NCBI GenBank assembly: GCA_027315115.1
Contig: DAHUYQ010000013.1
Coordinates: 1-64,000 of the forward strand
Direction of reading: 5' to 3'
DNA length: 64,000 bases
Origin: Solirubrobacterales bacterium
GTDB lineage: Bacteria; Actinomycetota; Thermoleophilia; Solirubrobacterales; Solirubrobacteraceae
The notes beneath the pieces were generated by a model that saw nothing but the letters and a program-made list of their open reading frames with translations, was not told where the DNA came from and ran no database searches. This document shows, piece after piece, positions 25,339 to 34,872 of this stretch (its first letter is position 1; the number at the start of each line of letters is the position of its first letter). A program made the position numbers and the translations under genes.

Positions 25339-27900
25339 TCACTCCTGGAAGCTTGCGCGGGGCGGCACCTTGGCCGCAAGCACCCCAGGGACGGCTATCA
25401 CGAGCATCGCAATGCCCGCGACAAGCACAAGGGCGATGAGCACCTGGAGGCCGCCAGGGGCAAAGGGTGCGGGAAAGCCGGTCCTCAGCCGCAGCTCGCG
25501 GCCCGCGAGGACATGCCCGTATTCACCCAGCACTGCCCCTACAACGCAGCCGATGCCGAGCACGAAGGCGCTCTCCGTCAAAAGCGCGCGCCACAGTTGC
25601 CGGCGGTCGAAGCCCTGCAGCTTCAGGGATGCCAGCCTGGGACGACGCTGCCAGATCGAGGCAGACAGCGCAGCGGCCACCGCGAGCGCCGCTGCGATCA
25701 GCAGCAGCGTCGAGATCTGCGAAAGGCTGCGCAACCCCTGCCTGGCGTTGCTCTCGAACTGCGCGTCCCGTTGCGCAACGCTCTGCACGTGCAGCGCGGG
25801 CATCCCTGCAAGCGCGTTTCGTACCGCGGACGCTCCCTGCTGAGCAGAGATGCCAGGCTTGAAGCTCACCTCCAATGCGGCCGGTTCGGAGCTCCTCCAG
25901 TATCTGCGGTAGTCGCTTGTGTTGATCGTGATCGCGCCCGGTGGCCACCCGACGTTCGTCGTGATCGCGGCGACGTGGAACCTCGCCCAGCCGGACGGTG
26001 TGGGAAGCGAGAAGGCATCCCCGACGCGCAGGCGCCTTTCACCTGCGAAGCCTTGTGAGATCGCTGCATAGCCGCCGCGCCTGATCTGCGCGCTGGCGGT
26101 GGCGTAGGAGCCTTCGACTATCTGGCTTGCCTGCAGCACGACCGAATCTTGCGGCGGACGCGCCCTGATCCACAGCCTTCGGTTCCCGACGTCCAGCAGT
26201 CCCCCCTGGTAGACGCGAACCGCGCTCACCCCCTTCACCGCCTCGATCTTGGCCACCGCGCTCCCCGGCTGGAAGCTGGTGGTCGTCAGATCGTTCATGC
26301 CGGTGGTGACCCAGACCGGTGCGCTGGCGAAGAACTCGACGGTCGCCTTGTCCAGTCCGCGCATCAGATCGGCTCTCGCGCCGCCGATCGCGACGCTGCC
26401 ATACACCGCGAGCGCGGCCACGCCCGCCAGCGCCACCGATCGCATCGGCGTGGCCCGCAGCTCCCGGACAGCGAGGACGTGGGCGCTGCCCGGCAGGTTC
26501 TCGCCCACCTTGCCGACCAGGTGGGCGGTGAGCGCGAAGACCGGCGGGATCAGCGCGAAGGTCGCCACCGCCAGCAACACGCCGCCCAGCAGCGTCAAGC
26601 GCGGCGAGAGGAAGACGATCACCGTCACGACGATCAGCAGCGCGCCCGCGAACGTGCCGAGGTAGACCTCTGTGCGCCTGGAGAGGCCCTGTTCGCTGCC
26701 GGCGATCCTGCGAGAAGCTCCATCCCGGGGCCGGCCGGGCAGCAGGTCGAGCGCTGGCTGCGCCGACGCGAGCAGGGTCGCCACGAGCCCCGCGCCCATG
26801 GCCATCAGCACCGTGCCTGCCTTGATCACCTCCTCACCGCCGATCGGGAAGGCGAAGGCCAGGTACACGGGCACGTCCTGGAAGAACAGGCGCGAGATCA
26901 GCAATCCCAGCCCCACGCCGATGACCGAGGCGACGATGCCCAGCAGCGCGGCTTCGAAGCCGAGTACCAGCAGCACCTGGCGCCAGTCGTAGCCCTGCAT
27001 GCGCAGATCGGCGACGTACCTCCTGCGCTCCGGGGCGGTGAGCAGCATCGCCGAGAACGTGAGCAGGAAGCCGACCATCCCTCCAAGCGCAGCGAACATC
27101 GTGGTGGCCTGTTCGCTCGGGTGCGCCGTGGCGCGCAGCAACGCGACTTCCTTGCTGGACGAGCCGACGTAGACACCCGGCCCGACCAGACCGCGCAGGC
27201 GGCGCTCCAGCGCCGGCCCGCTGCCCGGCTTGGCGGCGATCAGAAGCTGGGAGACGCTATGCCGGCGACCGAGGATTTCCTGGGCCACAGGCAGCAGAGC
27301 GACCGCCACCGGGCTGTCGGCGACTGCGCCGATCGTGGCGGAGCCGAGCACCGCGCGCACGAGCACGCGACGCGCGCGACCGTCGGCGAGCACGGTGACG
27401 GAGTGGTTCGGACGGGCGCCGATCGATTCGGCGACCGAGGCGGGCAGGCCGACGCCGCCGGCGACCAGCGAGGCGCCGGCGCCGAGGTTCTGGGTCGCCA
27501 TTCCGCCAAGCTGCACGAGGCTCGGCGTCACGCCCACCATCCGCACTTCCATGCGGCCCTGGGGGCCCTCAAGCTCGACGTTCTGGTGCAGCAGCGCCGC
27601 CGCCACCTGGACGCCGGGAAGCTTCGCCGCTGCTTCGGAGAGCGATTCGGGGAATCCCTGTTCGGTGCGCGCGGCGATCTCCAGCCGCGCGCGACCGGAG
27701 ATCGAGCCGGCCAGCGATTCGGCCGAGCCGACGATGCTCGTGCTCGCAAGCAGCACACCGAAGATCAGGGCGACTCCGACGGCGATCCCCGTGGCCGCCA
27801 GCAGCTCCTGGCCGGTGTGCCGGCGCAACCGCCAGCCGTATAGCCGGAAGAGCATGCTCAGACGGATCCCGAGGATCCTTGGATCGAGGGCCCCGTTCAC
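25339..27900 (-). CDS. ABC transporter permease, FtsX/MacB type, 853 residues
   Basis: A large integral membrane protein with two FtsX-like permease halves. An N-terminal membrane helix (LLAATGIAVGVALIFGVLLA) is followed by an extracellular MacB-periplasmic-core-like region. A cluster of helices follows in the middle (MVGFLLTFSAMLLTAP, LLGIVASVIGVGLGLLI, GAGLVATLLASA, and TLLGGVLLAVATFALIPP). A second extracellular region and three C-terminal helices ending in VLVAGIAMLVIAVPGVLAA complete it. The GTG start overlaps the stop of the ATPase gene by 4 bp. Together with two ATPases and a PadR regulator it forms one operon, probably an exporter or an envelope mechanotransmission complex. Substrate is unknown. 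Confidence 0.88.
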   Translation of the reverse strand: MNGALDPRILGIRLSMLFRLYGWRLRRHTGQELLAATGIAVGVALIFGVLLASTSIVGSAESLAGSISGRARLEIAARTEQGFPESLSEAAAKLPGVQVAAALLHQNVELEGPQGRMEVRMVGVTPSLVQLGGMATQNLGAGASLVAGGVGLPASVAESIGARPNHSVTVLADGRARRVLVRAVLGSATIGAVADSPVAVALLPVAQEILGRRHSVSQLLIAAKPGSGPALERRLRGLVGPGVYVGSSSKEVALLRATAHPSEQATTMFAALGGMVGFLLTFSAMLLTAPERRRYVADLRMQGYDWRQVLLVLGFEAALLGIVASVIGVGLGLLISRLFFQDVPVYLAFAFPIGGEEVIKAGTVLMAMGAGLVATLLASAQPALDLLPGRPRDGASRRIAGSEQGLSRRTEVYLGTFAGALLIVVTVIVFLSPRLTLLGGVLLAVATFALIPPVFALTAHLVGKVGENLPGSAHVLAVRELRATPMRSVALAGVAALAVYGSVAIGGARADLMRGLDKATVEFFASAPVWVTTGMNDLTTTSFQPGSAVAKIEAVKGVSAVRVYQGGLLDVGNRRLWIRARPPQDSVVLQASQIVEGSYATASAQIRRGGYAAISQGFAGERRLRVGDAFSLPTPSGWARFHVAAITTNVGWPPGAITINTSDYRRYWRSSEPAALEVSFKPGISAQQGASAVRNALAGMPALHVQSVAQRDAQFESNARQGLRSLSQISTLLLIAAALAVAAALSASIWQRRPRLASLKLQGFDRRQLWRALLTESAFVLGIGCVVGAVLGEYGHVLAGRELRLRTGFPAPFAPGGLQVLIALVLVAGIAMLVIAVPGVLAAKVPPRASFQE

Positions 27901-28601
27901 GACAGAGTCGCCATCAGCTCCGCGTCCAAGCCCTCGTGGAGGTGCCCGTCGCGCAGCGTGTGCACACGATCGGCGAACTTCCGTGCCTCAGGATCGTGTG
28001 TCACAAGCAGACCCGGTATCCGCCTTTCATGGCAAATGTCGCGCAGCACGGCGAGTATCTCCTTGCTGCGCTTGGAGTCGAGGCTGCCGGTGGGCTCGTC
28101 CGCCAGCAGCAGCCTCGGCTCGTTGACCAGCGCCCTGGCGATCGCCACGCGCTGACGCTCGCCCATCGAGAGCTGGTCGGGCATGTGGCGGACTCGCTCG
28201 CCGAGGCCCACCCTCTGCAACCAGGGCTCCGCGAGCTTGCGGGCTTCGGCGAGCGTGCGTCCGTCGCCGATCAGCTTGATGGTCGCGTTGTCGAGCGCCG
28301 TCGCGCCTGCCATCAGGTGAAAGGACTGGAACACGAACCCGACGTCCCGCATCCGGTACTTGGCGCCCTCCCGCTCGGACATCTCGCCGACCTGTCGGTC
28401 GTCGAACACGACGTTCCCGCTGTCTGGCGCCATCAGGCCCGCGGCGAGCATCAGCAGGGTCGTCTTGCCGGAGCCGCTGGGCCCGTACAGAGCGACCAGA
28501 TCTCCCTCCTCCACGAGCAGCGAGACACCGTCCACGGCCTTGACCGTCTCGCCGGCGCCCCGGTAGTGCTTGACGACCTGGTCGAGATGCAGCGCGCTCA
28601 C
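27897..28601 (-). CDS. ABC transporter ATP-binding protein, MacB/LolD type
   Basis: A 234-residue ATPase. Walker A is GPSGSGKTT, the Q-loop region is FVFQSFHLM, the signature is LSMGERQR (close to LSGGQ) and Walker B is RLLLADEPTG with SLDSKRS as the D-loop and VTHDPEA as the H-loop. It is complete and should hydrolyse ATP. GTG at 28601 overlaps the stop of the upstream ATPase gene as GTGA. It pairs by position with the FtsX-type permease just downstream, with which it also overlaps by 4 bp. Confidence 0.93.
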   Translation of the reverse strand: MSALHLDQVVKHYRGAGETVKAVDGVSLLVEEGDLVALYGPSGSGKTTLLMLAAGLMAPDSGNVVFDDRQVGEMSEREGAKYRMRDVGFVFQSFHLMAGATALDNATIKLIGDGRTLAEARKLAEPWLQRVGLGERVRHMPDQLSMGERQRVAIARALVNEPRLLLADEPTGSLDSKRSKEILAVLRDICHERRIPGLLVTHDPEARKFADRVHTLRDGHLHEGLDAELMATLS

Positions 28602-29401
28602 GGGAGCCCCACTTCGCTCTCGGGCGCGCGACCGCCGTGACCGCCGGGACTGCGACCGCCCGGGAATGGCACGACCGTCCCTCGCCGCGGAACGGTGGTG
28701 TTGATCTCGCCGCCTCCCACCGAGATCACCAGGTCGGCGCCGTGCAGCGGCCCCATCTCTTCGGACGCGACGACCAGTGTGGCGCCGATCTCCGCCGCGG
28801 CGCGACGCAAGCTGACCAGCAGGTCCTCGCGGTCGCTGATCCGCGGTATGGCTGCCGGCTCGTCGACGAGCAGCAGACGTGGCTCGCGAACCAGCGCTCT
28901 GGCGAGCATCGTCCGCAGACGCTCTCCCAGGGAGAGACTGCTCGCGGGCTCGTCGATGCTCTCCGCGAGGCCGATCCGCTGCAGCGCGCGCCTGGCGCCG
29001 CGCCGCGCCTGCCGCAGCGTGGCGCCCTCGCTGCCGAGCGCGAGCGCCACGTAGTCGAGCACGCTCTCGCGCGGTTTGGGATGCCAGTCGTCGACGCACA
29101 CCAGCCCGATCTCGCTGCGCAGCAGCCGTTCGCGCTGCAGCCCCGACATCGCCGCGGTGTCGCGTCCGTCGATCCACACCGTCCCGCGCTGTGGCAGCTC
29201 GATGCCGGCAGCCAGCCTCAGCAGCGTCGACTTGCCGGAGCGGCGTGCGCCGTAGACGCCGACGAACATGCCGGCGTCGATGGTGAATGACGCGCCTTGG
29301 AGCACGACGAGCTGCCGATGCCCGTCGGGGTGAGCGCTCCTGACCTCCTCAAATCTGAGTAGCTCGGTCCCGCGCTCAGTGCCGCTATTGCCCTTCGACA
29401 T
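28598..29401 (-). CDS. second ABC ATP-binding protein with divergent motifs
   Basis: A 267-residue ABC ATPase upstream of the standard one. Walker A is GARRSGKST, Walker B is RLLLVDEPAA, and the signature is SLSLGERLR, so Q and one G of LSGGQ are altered. The D-loop region has IPRISDRE in place of the usual SLD, and the H-loop histidine is replaced (VVASEEMG). This subunit probably binds ATP but may hydrolyse it poorly. The C-terminus is a Gly/Pro-rich tail. Its beginning overlaps the PadR gene by 17 bp. Two ATPases for one 853-residue permease suggest an asymmetric heterodimeric engine. Confidence 0.88.
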   Translation of the reverse strand: MSKGNSGTERGTELLRFEEVRSAHPDGHRQLVVLQGASFTIDAGMFVGVYGARRSGKSTLLRLAAGIELPQRGTVWIDGRDTAAMSGLQRERLLRSEIGLVCVDDWHPKPRESVLDYVALALGSEGATLRQARRGARRALQRIGLAESIDEPASSLSLGERLRTMLARALVREPRLLLVDEPAAIPRISDREDLLVSLRRAAAEIGATLVVASEEMGPLHGADLVISVGGGEINTTVPRRGTVVPFPGGRSPGGHGGRAPESEVGLP

Positions 29402-30023
29402 ACTCCCCGATCCGCTGCCTGGTACGCCTGGCCCAGTCTACCTCGGCCTTCAACTGGGCATCGACCGCGTCGCGCCCGCAGTCGATCACCAGGCTTCGCC
29501 ACGAGCGCGGCACCACGGGCGGAGGCTCCAGCGACTGCGAGAGCTCCATGCAGTCGCTCTCGTAGCGCTTGAGCGCCTCCAGCAGCAGCGGGGCGTCGTC
29601 CTCACGCGCGACGGCGATCTTCGCCTGCAGAACCGAGCGCGCGGCCTCTCGCGGCACCGCCGTCTCTATCCATCGCGTGAGCGCCTGCCGAGCGTTCTCG
29701 GTCGGGTGGTAGACCGCGCGCAACTGGCGCGGTCCGTGCTTGCTGGGCTGCACCTCGTAGCGCACCAATCCTGAGCGTTCGAGGTCGTCCAGCAGTCTGT
29801 AGACCCGGTTGGCCTCCAGGCGCCATGCCGGGCCGAGTCTCATGTTGAGGCGGTTTGCGAGGTCATAGCCATGCCCAGGGCGCTCGAGCACGAGGCCGAG
29901 CAGCGCGCCCTTCAGCGGCGCTGCGCTGCCTCGCATCCAAGTCCCGTCAGCGACCTCGCCGGCCGTCTGAGCAATTGCTGTCATCTTCGGTCGTCCCGTC
30001 CCGTCATTTTCGTTCGTTGGCAA
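29385..30023 (-). CDS. PadR-family transcriptional regulator of the ABC operon
   Basis: A 212-residue regulator with an N-terminal winged helix (LKGALLGLVLERPGHGYDLANRL, then EANRVYRLLDDLERSGLV). A long C-terminal helical domain follows (ARSVLQAKIAVAREDDAPLL, then RSWRSLVIDCGRDAVDAQLK), typical of the long PadR class with a dimerising coiled region. It precedes two ATPases and an FtsX-type permease in an overlapping series, so it probably controls them in response to the exported compound. ATG 30023 gives a 30-residue extension before the HTH; ATG 29984 (residue 14) is an alternative start. Confidence 0.9.
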   Translation of the reverse strand: MPTNENDGTGRPKMTAIAQTAGEVADGTWMRGSAAPLKGALLGLVLERPGHGYDLANRLNMRLGPAWRLEANRVYRLLDDLERSGLVRYEVQPSKHGPRQLRAVYHPTENARQALTRWIETAVPREAARSVLQAKIAVAREDDAPLLLEALKRYESDCMELSQSLEPPPVVPRSWRSLVIDCGRDAVDAQLKAEVDWARRTRQRIGEYVEGQ

Positions 30024-30175
30024 GCCCCTCGGCAGCGGGCGAGCGCCGCCGTAGGCTGGCGGTCATGGTGCTGACTCCCTCTCTTCCATATCTCCGCCAT
30101 GACAGCGACGATACTCCAATCCGTATGAAGCGCAACAGAGAGGCACCGAATCATTTCATTCAATCGACCCCTACC

Positions 30176-30185
30176 ATGACGTCAT
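30176..30185. promoter_or_regulatory. perfect palindrome in the padR / secreted-protein intergenic region
   Basis: ATGACGTCAT, a perfect 10-bp palindrome, sits in an AT-rich 400-bp region between the divergent PadR gene (start 30023) and the secreted-protein gene (start 30434). It could be an operator, but no second half-site or promoter could be placed with confidence. The remaining intergenic sequence 30186-30433 shows no gene that can be supported. Confidence 0.3.
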
Positions 30186-30433
30186 AGGATAACGATGACT
30201 AGAAGCCCGTCCACTAAGCGGGTCCGGCACGATTCGGCTTGCGAATGCCAGAGCAAGCGTTTTTGCAGTGTTCAAGCCAAATCCACGGCAACTGGACTTT
30301 TCCCATACGGAGCGCGCGCCTCACAGCCACGGGAGCGACTCCATACGAGAGAGCCCCGGCAGGCGCCTTTGAGAAGACCGCAATTGCCGAGCATAAAGTC
30401 AGAGACATTTTCCCCAAACTGGAGGCGCAAGCG

Positions 30434-31402
30434 GTGAGCAGACGCCCGTCGGTAGCAGCACAGGCAAGGACCACCCGCCGCGAGGGATGGCATCCTTCGC
30501 CGTGCGTGCACGAGGGAGCACCGAGATCAGCCGCCGCACGAGCCCGGCGAGAAGGGACGCGCAGCCTGCTTGCGAGCCTTGCGATCGCCACGCTCGGCGC
30601 CCTGTGCTGGGCATGCTCGGCGGCAGCCTTCCCGCAGTTGCCACCGCCCGGCCCCCAGACCTCGCTCACCCCGATCGCCAGCGGAGCCGCCGAGCACGTC
30701 AGCATGCACGCGGGGTTCATCCCGTACAAGCTGGGCGCCTCCAGCAGCATCGACTTCGCCTTCCGCATCCAGAGCCCGCCCCACACCGTGCCCCAGCCGT
30801 TGATCGGGATCGGCCTGGAGCTGCCCAACGGTCTGGAAGGCGCCACTTCGAACCTGGGGTTGGCCGACTGCAACGCCAACACCTTCTACGACAAGGGGAT
30901 CAGCGGCTGCCCACCCAACTCGCTGGTGGGGCGCGCGACCGCGACCGCCACCGTGCCGATCGGGCCGGCGCTGATCAGCGAGCAGGTCCACATCTGGCTG
31001 ACCGCCACCGAAGCCCAGCACAGCAGCCTGGAACTTCTCTACGACGCCGAAGGCCTCACCCCCGTCTTCTCGATGCTCGTGTTCCGCGGGGAAATCCTCG
31101 AAGCGGACCCGCCCTACGGCGAGGAGATCTCAACGTTCATACCACCGATCGAAACGCTCCCGGAAGCGCCCTACGCCTCGGTGGTCGGCATGCACGCCAC
31201 GATCGGCCCCGTGGGGCTCACCTATTACAAGCGCGTCCACGGCCGCCGGGTCGCCTACAAGCCGCAGGGCATAGAACTCCCCAAGCGCTGTCCGCGCGGC
31301 GGGTTCAAGTTCGCCGGCACCTTCACGTTCCTCGACCAGGCCACAAAGGTCGTCCGCCTCAGCATTCCCTGCCCCTCCTCGGGGCCGCGGCGGGCGGGCT
31401 GA
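30434..31402 (+). CDS. secreted protein of unknown function
   Basis: A 322-residue exported protein. GTG at 30434 has GGAGGCG about 8 bp upstream and gives a basic 40-residue N-terminus followed by the hydrophobic segment LLASLAIATLGALCWACSAAAF. The mature part is beta-rich, with GIGLELPNGLEG, LADCNANTFYDKGISGCPP and VGRATATATVPIG segments and a late TFTFLDQATKVVRLSIPC. Cysteines occur in pairs, consistent with disulphides outside the cell. Similar proteins are frequent in Thermoleophilia, but no domain I can name is present. The following 31403-31655 is a G-rich tract with no gene. Confidence 0.8.
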   Translation: MSRRPSVAAQARTTRREGWHPSPCVHEGAPRSAAARARREGTRSLLASLAIATLGALCWACSAAAFPQLPPPGPQTSLTPIASGAAEHVSMHAGFIPYKLGASSSIDFAFRIQSPPHTVPQPLIGIGLELPNGLEGATSNLGLADCNANTFYDKGISGCPPNSLVGRATATATVPIGPALISEQVHIWLTATEAQHSSLELLYDAEGLTPVFSMLVFRGEILEADPPYGEEISTFIPPIETLPEAPYASVVGMHATIGPVGLTYYKRVHGRRVAYKPQGIELPKRCPRGGFKFAGTFTFLDQATKVVRLSIPCPSSGPRRAG

Positions 31403-31655
31403 GGGCCTATCCGGCTCGGCGACCCGCGACCCGGGCGTTCGATGGTCAAGCAGGGCAACGGACTGGTGGCCCGCCCACCCGCGAAGGCGTGGCAGCGCCA
31501 CGTCGAGCCGCAGGACGCCGCCATGCGCCTCGCCCGGGTCACGCGCGGGCGGGCGGGCGCGCGTGCGGGTGCGGGCGGGCGCGCGTGGGGACAGGCCGTG
31601 GGCAAGAGACCTTCCGACTATTCAGGCTTGGAGGCCGGTGGCCGATAGATAGCCG

Positions 31656-34610
31656 GTGGGCCGGCACATCCATTCTAATAACTCGAATATTCGGCCTTGG
31701 CTCAGCATGCCGGCGACGATCACGGCATGCGTGGCCACGCTCACCATGCTCGCGGCGTTCCTGCTCTACCAGCAGGCCAACAGCTCAGCCAAACAGCAGC
31801 AGCGCTCTGATGCCTCCCGTGCTCGAGCGACTCTGCTGGACGTGCTGGACACGACGATCGGGCGCGTCGAGGACGTGGCCGCCGCCGCCAGCGAGCACTG
31901 GCCCAGCACGAACCAGTTCGACGGGCTGGCCGAGGGGCTGCTGCAGAGCCAGCCGCTGAGCCGCATCTCGCTCGTCCTCTACCTGAAGGCCGGCGAACGC
32001 GCGGGCTACGAACGCGCCCACGGCGAGATCTATCTGACGCCCCCGCCGCCTGCGCCGCCGGCGACCGGGGCTGCCGGGGCTGCGCGACCGCCGGCCGGCG
32101 CCGCCCCACTCTCGCCACAGATCGGCGTCCATGCAGACCCGCCCAGGGGCGCGCGGCCCGCGGACATGCACCCACTGAGCTCACCCGGACCGCCCGGCCC
32201 GGACAGTCCTTTCCCGCCGCCGCTGCGGCGCGCTCCGCCCGCGCGCAGCTACTTCGTGCTCGCAAGCGAGGTGCAGCGCGAAGCCGGCGACATCACGATC
32301 GGCATGGACATCGGCGCCGAACAGCGGCGCCACATCGCGTTGGTGGCCGCGGCCGCCTCGGGCACGCCACAAGCCAGCGCGCCGGTCGCCGCGCCCGGCC
32401 TGAGGAACACCCACCCGACGGTGACGGCCATATACGCGCCCGTCTACCGCGGCGGGATGCCGACCGGCACCCCTGTGCAGCGCCTGGCCGCCCTGCGCGG
32501 CTTCGTCACCACGAGCTACCACTACAGCGCGGTCGGCCCGTTGATCGCACAGCACCTGCCCCTCGACGCGGCCTACCGGCTGCGCGACGGCGGCGTGACG
32601 ATCGCCGCGCGCGGCAAGGCCGCTTCGCCGATCGACATCGTGATCCCGGTCGCCGGTCGCAACTGGCTGCTCTCGATCGGCGCGCCGCCGCTGGATCTCT
32701 CGCCGGCGCTCGACGCGCTGCTCGTCGGCGGCGTGCTCACGCTGCTCCTGGGATGGATCAGCGTCCAGGCCTACCGCAGGGAGCGCTTCGCGCTGCGCCT
32801 CGTGGAGCGCCGCGGCGCCGAGCGCGAGATCGCCGAGAGCGCGCGCGCGACCGCGGAGGAGCGCTTCCGCACCGCCTTCTCGGAGTCGCCGATCGGGATC
32901 GCGCTGATCTCGCCGGAGGGACGGCACCTGCAGGTCAACAGAGCGCTGTGCAGGATCAGCGGCTATGAGGAGCAGCAGTTGCTGGACATGCCCGCCGCGA
33001 ACCTCACCCACCCCGACGACCGGCGCGCCGATGAGCTCGCGGTGGCCTTCATGCTCAGCGGCCAGCTACGGGTCTACGACGTCGAGAAGCGGCTGCGCAA
33101 GGCCGACGGCGAGATCGCCTGGGCGGCGGTGCACACGACGCTCGTGCGCGACGAGCATGACGATCCCGCGTACTTCCTGACGCAGGTCGAGGACATCACC
33201 GCCCGCCATCAATACGAGCGGCGCCTGCAGCACATGGCCGACCACGACCCGCTCACCGGCCTGCTCAACCGCAGGGCATACGAACGCGCGCTCGCCGAGC
33301 ACCTGGAGTCGCGGGTCGAGGGCCGCGACGGCGCCGTGATCGTGCTCGACCTCGACGACTTCAAGCACGTCAACGACACCCTCGGCCACGGCGCCGGCGA
33401 TGACCTGATCATGCGGGTCGCCCAGGCGCTGGTCGCCAGGCTGCGCAGCGACGACGTGATCGCGCGGCTCGGCGGCGACGAGTTCGCGATCCTGCTGCGC
33501 AGCGGCGGCCGCCCCCAGGTGGAGCACGTCGCCAGGCTGCTGCTGGAGACCGTGCGAGAGCAGCGCGCGGCCCGCGGCCACGGCTCCCGCGAGCGGCCGA
33601 TGACAGCCAGCATCGGCATCGCGCCGCTGGACGGCCGCAAGACGATCACCGCCGAGGAGGCGCTGACCGCCGCCGACCTGGCGATGTACGACGCCAAGGA
33701 GTCCGGCCGCGACCGCTACGAGACCTACGGCGGGCAGATCGAGCCGTCCGATGTCGAGGGCACGCCGCTTGCGAAGGCGCGCATCGAGACGCGCCTGGAA
33801 TGGGTCGAGCGGATCCGGGCGGCGCTCGACGAGGACCGGCTGGTGCTGCACGCCCAGCCTGTGGTGGAGGCCTCCAGCGGCCTGATGACCCAGCACGAGC
33901 TGCTGATCAGGATGCGAGACGAGGACGGGTCGCTGATCCAGCCGGGCGCGTTCCTGCCGATCGCCGAGCGCTACGGGCTGATCCGCGAGATCGACCGCTG
34001 GGTGATCGACAACGCGATCGCGATGCTCGGCGAGCTGCGCGACGAAGGCAGGACGCCGATGGTCGAGATCAACCTCTCAGGCCAGTCGCTCAGTGACCCG
34101 GACCTCGCCGATCACGTCAGGCGCGCGCTGATCGCCGCCGAGGTCGATCCGCGCCAGCTCACCTTCGAGGTGACGGAGACGGCCGCGATCGGGAACATGT
34201 CCGCCGCCAAGGGCTGCGCCGAGCGGCTGGGCGCCCTCGGGTGCCGGTTCGCGCTGGACGACTTCGGCGCCGGCTTCGGCTCCTTCTACTACCTTAAGCA
34301 TCTCCCCTTCGACTTCATCAAGATCGACGGCGAGTTCGTGCGCAACTGCACCATCGACCGCATGGACCGCCTCGTGGTCAGAGCCGTGGTCGAGCTGGCC
34401 AGAGGCATGGGCAAGCGCACGATCGCCGAGTTCGTCGGCGATGAGCAGACGCTGTCGGTGCTACGCGAGCTCGGCGTCGACTACGTGCAGGGCTTCCACC
34501 TGGGACGGCCCGCTCCGCTGCCGTGCTGGCTGGCCTACGCGGAGGGGATCGGCGAGCGGCCGGGAACGCTGCCAAGCGAAGCGCAGCTTGCCGGCGCTCC
34601 CGGCGAGTAG
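31656..34610 (+). CDS. membrane PAS-GGDEF-EAL protein (c-di-GMP turnover)
   Basis: A 984-residue sensor. Helix one (ATITACVATLTMLAAFLLY) and helix two (near 350-372) enclose an extracytoplasmic domain with a proline-rich insert at 130-195. A PAS domain follows (TAFSESPIGIALISPEGRHL), then a GGDEF domain with an intact RLGGDEF motif near residue 605. The EAL domain starts as HELLIR, with Leu for the middle Ala. Its other catalytic elements are present: INLSGQ, EVTET, LDDFGAG, IKIDGE and IAEFV. Both activities are therefore possible. GTG 31656 is used; ATG 31707 is an alternative. It is convergent with another GGDEF gene, forming a local c-di-GMP pair. Confidence 0.92.
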   Translation: MGRHIHSNNSNIRPWLSMPATITACVATLTMLAAFLLYQQANSSAKQQQRSDASRARATLLDVLDTTIGRVEDVAAAASEHWPSTNQFDGLAEGLLQSQPLSRISLVLYLKAGERAGYERAHGEIYLTPPPPAPPATGAAGAARPPAGAAPLSPQIGVHADPPRGARPADMHPLSSPGPPGPDSPFPPPLRRAPPARSYFVLASEVQREAGDITIGMDIGAEQRRHIALVAAAASGTPQASAPVAAPGLRNTHPTVTAIYAPVYRGGMPTGTPVQRLAALRGFVTTSYHYSAVGPLIAQHLPLDAAYRLRDGGVTIAARGKAASPIDIVIPVAGRNWLLSIGAPPLDLSPALDALLVGGVLTLLLGWISVQAYRRERFALRLVERRGAEREIAESARATAEERFRTAFSESPIGIALISPEGRHLQVNRALCRISGYEEQQLLDMPAANLTHPDDRRADELAVAFMLSGQLRVYDVEKRLRKADGEIAWAAVHTTLVRDEHDDPAYFLTQVEDITARHQYERRLQHMADHDPLTGLLNRRAYERALAEHLESRVEGRDGAVIVLDLDDFKHVNDTLGHGAGDDLIMRVAQALVARLRSDDVIARLGGDEFAILLRSGGRPQVEHVARLLLETVREQRAARGHGSRERPMTASIGIAPLDGRKTITAEEALTAADLAMYDAKESGRDRYETYGGQIEPSDVEGTPLAKARIETRLEWVERIRAALDEDRLVLHAQPVVEASSGLMTQHELLIRMRDEDGSLIQPGAFLPIAERYGLIREIDRWVIDNAIAMLGELRDEGRTPMVEINLSGQSLSDPDLADHVRRALIAAEVDPRQLTFEVTETAAIGNMSAAKGCAERLGALGCRFALDDFGAGFGSFYYLKHLPFDFIKIDGEFVRNCTIDRMDRLVVRAVVELARGMGKRTIAEFVGDEQTLSVLRELGVDYVQGFHLGRPAPLPCWLAYAEGIGERPGTLPSEAQLAGAPGE

Positions 34611-34696
34611 GCCGGCGCGCAGCCGCGAGAAAGCCTGCCGGCGCTCCCGGCGAGCAGCACGTCGCGGAGCCGCCGCGTGAACTGCCCCCGGACAAA

Positions 34697-34726
34697 GATC
34701 GGCCCGCCGGGGGCAGCGGGCCGATC
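34697..34726 (-). terminator. hairpin terminator between the two GGDEF genes
   Basis: A perfect 11-bp stem, GATCGGCCCGC/GCGGGCCGATC, lies between the convergent genes. On the minus strand it is followed by TTTGT, so it probably serves the minus-strand GGDEF gene and may work in both directions. No gene is seen elsewhere in 34611-34872. Confidence 0.65.
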
Positions 34727-34872
34727 GGGGGAGGGAATGAGGGAGGGATGCTCCTCGCAGCATGTGTTGCCCACTGACTCAGAAACCAAACCTCTGAGCG
34801 TCGAGATGGAAACGTCTATGCGGAGATGGGCGCGGCGAGCGGCCACCGCGGCCACCCGAGCCCCCGCGGCGT

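Noticed and set aside
30239..30433. An N-terminal extension of the secreted protein starting at 30239
   Set aside because: The extension has no signal-like or conserved features, while GTG 30434 has a good ribosome site and a signal-type segment follows.
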